Assembly: GCA_012295275.1 (NCBI GenBank)
Contig: CM022677.1
Location: forward strand, 25,816,044 to 25,880,043
Source: Chrysomallon squamiferum
Lineage: Eukaryota; Mollusca; Gastropoda; Neomphalida; Peltospiridae
Direction: 5' to 3'
DNA length: 64,000 bases
Shown: positions 57,625 through 64,000 of the stretch, in pieces
Position numbering within the stretch: the first letter of the stretch is position 1
Layout: each line of letters begins with the position of its first letter
Notes under the pieces: model-generated
Databases searched by the model: none
Seen by the model: only the letters and a program-made list of their open reading frames with translations
What the model was told of the DNA's origin: nothing
Position numbers and translations under genes: made by a program

Positions 57625-57845
57625 TTCATTAAGTCACTAGTTAGATATATTAATGTTACAAGTGACTAGTGACACTGTTCATTAAGTCACTAGTTAGATA
57701 TATTAATGTTACAAGTGACTAGTGACACTGTTCATTAAGTCACTAGGTAGACATATTAATGTTACAAGTGACTAGTGACACTGTTCATTAAGTCACTAGT
57801 TAGACATATTTATGTTACAAGTGACTAGTGACACTGTTCATTTAA
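57625..57845. repeat. 53-bp tandem repeat
   Basis: Four near-identical units containing GTTACAAGTGACTAGTGACA then CTGTTCATTAAGTCACTAG. The AAGTCACTA element is shared with the adjacent 26-bp repeat, so the two are probably related. Confidence 0.82.
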
Positions 57846-57915
57846 CCAGGTGTGAAACAACAACAATAATAATATCACAATTGTTAAATCACATACAATA
57901 GTTTTCTTTTAACAG

Positions 57916-57921
57916 TTTATT
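57916..57921 (-). terminator. Poly(A) signal of the M13 gene
   Basis: AATAAA on minus, 25 bases after the stop codon. Confidence 0.45.
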
Positions 57922-57945
57922 AACATCTCCTACAAGGCTCCTTCA

Positions 57946-58121
57946 TCACCAGATCTGACATTTTTTCACAGGATTCATAGGGGACCCTGCCAGGCAGCTG
58001 AAGGCAGACGCAAATTCAGCCATGTTGGACACGGATCCTATTACTCTGAAAACAGTCAATTATTAAATTAAAAAAACCAACCATCTGATCATCGTTTCAT
58101 ATTATTACTTAAATAAAGGAG

Positions 58122-58159
<38 letters not shown>

Positions 58160-60998
58160 CCTGTTGAAAAAAAGAGACAAAGAAAGGAAGAAAGTAACTT
58201 TTTTTTTTTCAGAAATGTGAGTAATTGAAATAAAGAACATTGTAAATGAAGAAGAATTAAAGAAGAATATATTTTTGTAAAATTTTCTTCATTTATTCGA
58301 ATTAGGTTAATGCTAGGAAAGCGATAAGAAAGAAATGACTGAAGTAAAAAAACACTTCACGTTAGAATAGACACTTCTATAACTGTTTAGTATCAAAAGC
58401 AAGAAACATTTCAACTGACAAATGAATTAAACATAAACACAAACAAAAAAACATTTAAGAAAATTAATTGAAAACATCTGAATGTAAATTTAGTAAAGTC
58501 AAAAACTAATTTGACAATTTAAATTTATTTTTAATTAATTTTGTTAAACATTTGTGATGTCAAATAAGTTAGCAAGACAGAAGTTGTTAGTTATAAAACA
58601 AACAAACAAACAAATAAGTAAATAAATAAATAATAAATAAATATGTAAATAAGTAAATAAATAAATAAATAAATAAATATGTAAATAAGTAAATAAATAA
58701 GTACAGAAATAAAGATATAAATAAGTAAATAAATAAATATGTAAATAAGTAAATAAATAAGTACAGAAATAAAGATATAAATAAGTAAATAAATAAATAT
58801 GTAAATAAGTAAATAAATAAATAAATACGTAATAAGTAAATAAATAAATAAATATGTAAATAAGTAAATAAATAAATATGTAAATAAGTAAATAAATAAG
58901 TAAATAAATAAATAATAAATATGTAAATAAGTAAATAAAATATGTTGATAAATAAATAAATAAATATGTAAATAAGTAAATACATAAATAAGCTAATAAA
59001 TAAATAAATAAATATGTAAATAAGTAAGTAAATAAGTAAATAAATAAATATGTAAATAAGTAAATAAATAAACAAATGAAAGGACTGACCTGTAATCAGC
59101 GACTGAGTGACTGTTTGTCAAAATGTCTTTCTTCACATAGGCTGGTCGGTAGACACTACACCACACCTGAAAGTGTACATCACTCACAGTTTAGTATTTT
59201 ATTTACATACTCACATTTTAGTATTTTATATAAATATTTATTCATATTTTAGTATTTTATATAAATTTTATTTACATCACTCACATTTTAGTATTTTATA
59301 TAAATACTCACATTTTAGTATTTTATATAAATATTTACTCACATTTTAGTATTTTATATAAATATTTACTCATATTTTAGTATTTTATATAAATATTTAC
59401 ATTACTCACATTTTAGTATTTTATATAAATATTTACATTACTCACATTTTAGTATTTTATATAAATATTTACTCATATTTTAGTATTTTATATAAATATT
59501 TACATAACTCATATTTTAGTACATTTTATATAAATATTTACATATTTACATATTTGTTTTTTATAAATATTTAACATAGTAGTTTATATAAATACTCATA
59601 TAACTACTTACATATTTTAGTATTTGTTTTTGTTACTGTTGTTGCAACTTGGTGATCCTTGTTGTTGCTGTTGCTGCTGTTATTACTCTTTTAGCTGTCC
59701 TCATATTATTAATAAAGAAACATTCTGTTTGTGTGTGTGGTGCATGTAGTTATGTGATTCTGTGTGTGTGTGTGTTAATAAAAACTGTCCTGTGGTGTTT
59801 ATATTGTAACTGACTCAGGGTTAAAGAAATGACCATCAGGAGGGAATAACTCTCTCTTCTCACCAGGTGGTGCTTCTGACAACCTCAAAGATATTTTTTT
59901 ATTATTGTACATTTATTTTAAGAAAACATTTGCAGAAAAAACCAGCAACATTGCTGAACATACCAAACTGGTCCTGGCATCACTTGTTACAAATTTAAAT
60001 AAATAACAGGTTAAAAACAAAACTCACCTGAGCAAAAGCTACAAAGAAGAGCTGATCAGACGTGAGGTGAAGGGCTGGTAGAGGTTGTTCTTTCTGAACT
60101 GTTTTACTCATCTTGTACGCCGAGAACGCAGCTTTGAGGCCGCTGTTGTCGGCGATGTTTTCCGCCAGCGTGTTCACTCCGTTCAGCTAAAATTTAAACC
60201 AATTAAACATTTTCTGTGTAAAAAATTTTCTACAGCAAAGATGAGATCATAAGATCATAAGCATAAGAATGAGATCCATAATTTGTACTTATAAAATCAA
60301 TCCATAATTTTTGTTTTATTGTAATTGGACTAAAACAGCGAAATAAATTTTTGAGTTTCGGAACCTGATCTGATATATAGATAATTCATGTTTTTAATAT
60401 TCATATTTTTATATTTTCTTATAATAACTGCTAAATATTTACATAACTGCTTTCAGGTCTAGATAAAACACAGGTTATCAAAGACAGTTATTATATATAT
60501 TAAATCTTTTTCTACAAATACTCATGATAAAACTTTAAATAAATTGAAAAACAGCTCAAAATATAGAAAAAAAAGAATAAAAAAAAAATTATCTGGAGGT
60601 TGGAAAGGGAAAAAAAGCGGCTGACTGTGAGCAGGCTGGGTCTGGGCACAGTGCTGCTGTTTGGAATGGGATATTGCCGAGTGGCTAGAATGGGAAAAAA
60701 CTCTACTTACATGGATGCCATTGACTGTGTATTTGCTGTACTGATTCTCTAAACATTTTGTTTTCTCAGAGAAAGCCTCTGCTGACTCATTTGTCCACCA
60801 GTTTTTCATGTTTCCATGTTTGTCATAATTTCTTCCTGCACAGAGCAATAACAATAATAACAACAACAACAACAACTACAATAACAATAATAATAGTAGT
60901 AGTAGTAGTAGTAGTAGTAATAATAAAAAAAAAAAAAAAAAAAATAAAATATTTACAATAATAATAATCATAATGGTAATAATAACAATAACAACAGA

Positions 60999-61046
<48 letters not shown>

Positions 61047-62403
61047 CAATAATAGTAATTAACAACAACAATAATAAATAACAATTATAACAATAATAAT
61101 AATAATATTAATAATATTAAAAGTAGTAGTAGTAATAATAATAATAATTAACAACAACAATAATAAATAATGAAATAACAATAATAATGATAATATAACT
61201 GTAATAACAACAATAACAATAATAATAAGAATAGCAAGTTACATTTACATCTGAGCTACTGATAGTGAAATAAAAATTAGCATTCAATATAACAATTAAT
61301 TAAAATAATAATTAATAATAATAATAAAATAAAAGTTAATAATAGTTGCAGGACTGGTAGTAGTAGTAGCAGTAGTAGCAGTAGTAGCAGCAGCAGTAGT
61401 ATTAATAATAACTAAAATTAAATTAATAATAATGATAATAATAATAATAATAACATTAAAATTAATAATAATTATGAAACAATTAATAACAACAATAACA
61501 ACATTAAGAAAAAGCACACTGTGCCAATAGAGAACCTGGCAAAAGGATTATACAACAACAAACCAGGATTATAGATAAACAAGGATTATGGAAAAACAAC
61601 CAATATAGACAAACAAGGATTACAGAAAGACAAACCAGGATTATAGATAAACAAGGATTATAGAAAAACTAGATCTACAGAAAAATGGATTAGAAAAAAG
61701 AAAATAATTTTTTTTTTTTTTTTTAATGGATTATAGGTAAACAGTTTTCACCTCTGTAACCATAGCAACCACGCTGAAGCTGTCACCGTTTTTTTTTCTC
61801 TGTTACCATAGTAACCACCGTCTTACAGTCACGACACACTTTCTTCTTATAACAGATTCTGTGATACGTCAAGCTTTCAGTTTCATGTCACATCAACAGA
61901 TATCAGGGTTATCATTTGTTGTTTTATAAATGAGAGACTGAGTATGATCACCTGCATTACTGAACACAGTTACTGGCCATGTTTTTTTTTTTTTTTTTTC
62001 AATTTCCGTGTGGAAATGTGGAACTTATCACAAATAACAAACTCAAAAAAAAAAATTACAAACAAAAACTTAACAACATGCTGTTGTAGTAGAAGATGTT
62101 GAACAAGTAAGTAGTAGATTGGTTAGCTAGGATAAAGGTAAAGCTACTAACAACTACTGGAAACTAATAACTACAAAGAACGAAATGCTGCTGTTGTAGG
62201 TGACGTTACGTACAGCTTGCTGATGTATACGTTTTTACCTGACGAATCAAAACCATGGGTAAATTCATGACCAAGAATAAATCCCATTGAGGCCAAGTTG
62301 AAAAATCTGGAAACAAATTTTTACATCTTTTTTAAAACTTTTCTTTCTCACAATATCCAAAACTGGGTCCATCTGTTGTAACCTAGGTGACAGGACATTT
62401 TCC

Positions 62404-62440
<37 letters not shown>

Positions 62441-62881
62441 AACAAAACAAGATAAACACATTCACGTTTGGCTTGCTAAATAAAACATTTAAAATATTTT
62501 AAACTGCTTCAAACGTTTTTCTATCTCATAATGAAGTAAGATAATTGTGCCTTGAAATAATAAAAGAGAAAAATGCTAACGAAACTCATCGCGTCTGCAG
62601 TAACATTACACAGACATACAAAGTAAACTGCTAATTTACAGCCGCCTTTGACACTGAGAAATTTATTCCGATTTTGTTTCCTAAATAATATGTGGGTGTC
62701 TAATGCATTAGAAACAGATTTTAGTGATAATAATGTAAGCAGTTTAGCTGTATGCGTTTTAATTTAGTGTAAGATTATAAATGTCTTGTTTACTGTTTAC
62801 TTCTCTGTGTATATTTAACCTGATACTCCATGTAATTTATTATAAAATTATTATTGTTATTTTATTATTTATTTATTTAAC

Positions 62882-62928
<47 letters not shown>

Positions 62929-63633
62929 TTATTTATTTTTTCATTTTTATCAGTTATTACCAATGCTTCAAAAGAATAAAACAAAAAACAAATTAATAAA
63001 ATAAAATAAAAACTGAGAACAAGATGAGCTATAAACTGATTTCGTTAGCTGTCAGAATCGACATTTCCCCAAGCTGTGAAAGGATAAGCATCAAGAAAAA
63101 ACACAGCAGCCAAACAAACACAGCGAACCAGATAATAAATATTTTGTCTAATAACTTTACATATTTTTGGCCCGTACACAGAAATTTATACGGAGAGTGT
63201 GCGTAAATGGCCGAAGTTGCTAATGTTATCCGGGTGCATGTCCCTCCACCCCATCCCACTCCCGAATTTTTTTTTTAGTCTAGAATGCAGGAAATCCCAT
63301 AAATGCGAAAAATTCATTCAATTCATTCTGTTGAATTATTTTTTATTATTTTTTTCAAAAAATCGTCAAATCACCATTGCGTACGGGCCTTGTTAAAAAA
63401 AAAAAAACAATTTTTTTTTTTTGTTGTTATTATTTTTTATTTATTTATTTATTTATTTATTGCTGTTGTTGTTGTTGTTTATTTGTATCAAATTAATTAA
63501 AAATATGGGTATGGGTGTCTGGTAATCTGTAGTTTGCTAGCTTTGTCTAACGAGATAACCTTCACCTTTAATGTCAAACCCGTGTGTAAACTCGTGTCCA
63601 AGAACAACGCCTAAACCGGCAAAGTTAATGAGT
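57946..63633 (-). CDS. M13 (neprilysin/ECE-like) zinc metallopeptidase, 3' half
   Basis: Exons on minus: 63633-63566 or 62306-62239 (alternative HExxH exons), 60835-60711, 60186-60028, 59166-59090, 58045-57946 (TGA). They give the catalytic C-terminal half of the family: GHEFTHGFD (HExxH; His, His, catalytic Glu), [36 protein letters not shown] (the ENIAD glutamate is the third zinc ligand), [19 protein letters not shown] and the terminal CQIW. M13 enzymes are type II membrane ectopeptidases that trim peptides outside the cell. The N-terminal half lies beyond the window. All phases agree. Confidence 0.9.
58590..59083. repeat. (AAAT/AAGT)n array next to an M13 donor
   Basis: Tetranucleotide repeats with TATGTAAATAAGTAAAT higher-order units, reaching within a few bases of the donor at 59,089. 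Confidence 0.9.
59175..59610. repeat. 33-bp array upstream of an M13 exon acceptor
   Basis: About twelve copies of ACTCACATTTTAGTATTTTA then TATAAATATTT. The first unit starts a few bases from the acceptor at 59,167. Read on minus the units contain no new CAG junction. Confidence 0.85.
60840..61510. repeat. AAT/AAC/AGT triplet tracts in M13 intron
   Basis: Nearly continuous AAT, AAC and AGT/AGC triplets. A smaller repeat of ACAAGGATTATAGAAAAACA follows to about 61,690. Confidence 0.9.
62239..62306 (-). CDS. M13 HExxH exon, version b
   Basis: 68 nt, phase 2 in and 1 out: [20 protein letters not shown] then SSG. It keeps the complete zinc motif. Acceptor TTTCCAG, donor GTAAAA. Confidence 0.82.
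62310..63560. other. DNA between the two M13 HExxH exons
   Basis: No exon is supported. It contains a TA run (62,410-62,436) and an ATT run (62,888-62,926). Confidence 0.5.
63566..63633 (-). CDS. M13 HExxH exon, version a
   Basis: 68 nt, phase 2 in and 1 out: [20 protein letters not shown] then IKG. It has the same length, phase and zinc motif as the exon 1.3 kb downstream, so splicing both in would shift the frame. Acceptor CTCTTTCAG, donor GTGAAG. Confidence 0.82.
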
Positions 63634-64000
63634 CTGAAAGAGGAGTGACGCAAATTTAAAACAAAATTTCGTTGTTGTGTTTCTGATTTTATCAGGTGTT
63701 GATCGGCCAGTGCCTTCACGTGTTTTTCAACCCCACCCCATCACCCACTGTTTGAAACAAATGAAAAGTACATTTCAGTTATGTTAAACTGTGTGTATTG
63801 TTTTAACATTTTGGGAGATTTTTGTTAACAAAATAAAAAAATAAAAAATAAAATGAAATAATAAAAAAAAAAACTCATAATAATAAAATAAAACTATTTT
63901 TTTTTTGAAAATGATGGAATTGACAAGTTATTGAACGATACAAATAAATGTTGTTTAGTTTGTTGCAGTTTTAAAATGACTTTTTTGTTACATAAAGGAA

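Overview
The window is animal nuclear DNA: intron-rich, AT-rich and full of microsatellites. Coding exons are short and mostly have GT..AG borders. The conserved genes are DCTN6, ornithine decarboxylase antizyme with its metazoan frameshift signal, a POGZ/ZNF280-type zinc-finger protein and a neprilysin-family (M13) peptidase. A lophotrochozoan, probably a mollusc, is my best guess. It rests on general appearance and a GGGAGATAACTCT element near 39,085, so it is tentative. I assembled exons by hand from reading frame, splice sites and intron phase; there is no transcript evidence.

Layout. 1-3.8 kb (+): 3' end of gene A, a single-pass membrane protein with one thrombospondin type 1 (TSP1) repeat visible. 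5.6-9.0 kb (-): gene C, a putative membrane protein with two blocks of tandem repeats, 7 x 16 residues (KPAYRPKP type) and 16 x 10 residues (YQPPPGQDQG type). 11.0-17.3 kb (+): gene B, a complete secreted-start, four-TSP1, single-pass membrane protein. B and C are head to head and share a recognisable signal-peptide exon as an inverted duplicate. A, B and C share the same phase plan (phase-1 ectodomain exons, then a phase 1-to-2 membrane exon). 20.6-39.5 kb (-): gene E, a POGZ-like zinc-finger protein with an acidic repeat exon and an arginine/glycine-rich tail; no transposase-derived domain is present. 43.7-49.2 kb (-): antizyme (OAZ), with its UCC-UGA +1 frameshift site. 49.3-53.6 kb (+): DCTN6, starting 159 bp from OAZ in the opposite direction. 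57.9-63.6 kb (-): 3' half of an M13 metallopeptidase whose HExxH exon is present in two versions of identical length and phase.

Most striking feature. At intron after intron a tandem array is built from the splice junction itself: acceptor plus the first bases of the exon, or donor plus the last bases of the exon. The clearest cases are DCTN6 exon 6 (21 extra acceptors), OAZ last exon (about a dozen), POGZ-like intron 9 (about forty donors, then six extra acceptors), POGZ-like exons 6-8, and TSP1 gene B exon 4. In DCTN6 and OAZ many copies are whole codons long and open, so alternative acceptor choice could add in-frame peptide repeats. I regard this as the best candidate for an undescribed system in the window.

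The remaining sequence is introns, intergenic DNA, microsatellites, several minisatellites and one short inverted-repeat (MITE-like) element. No rRNA, tRNA, CRISPR array or bacterial feature was seen.
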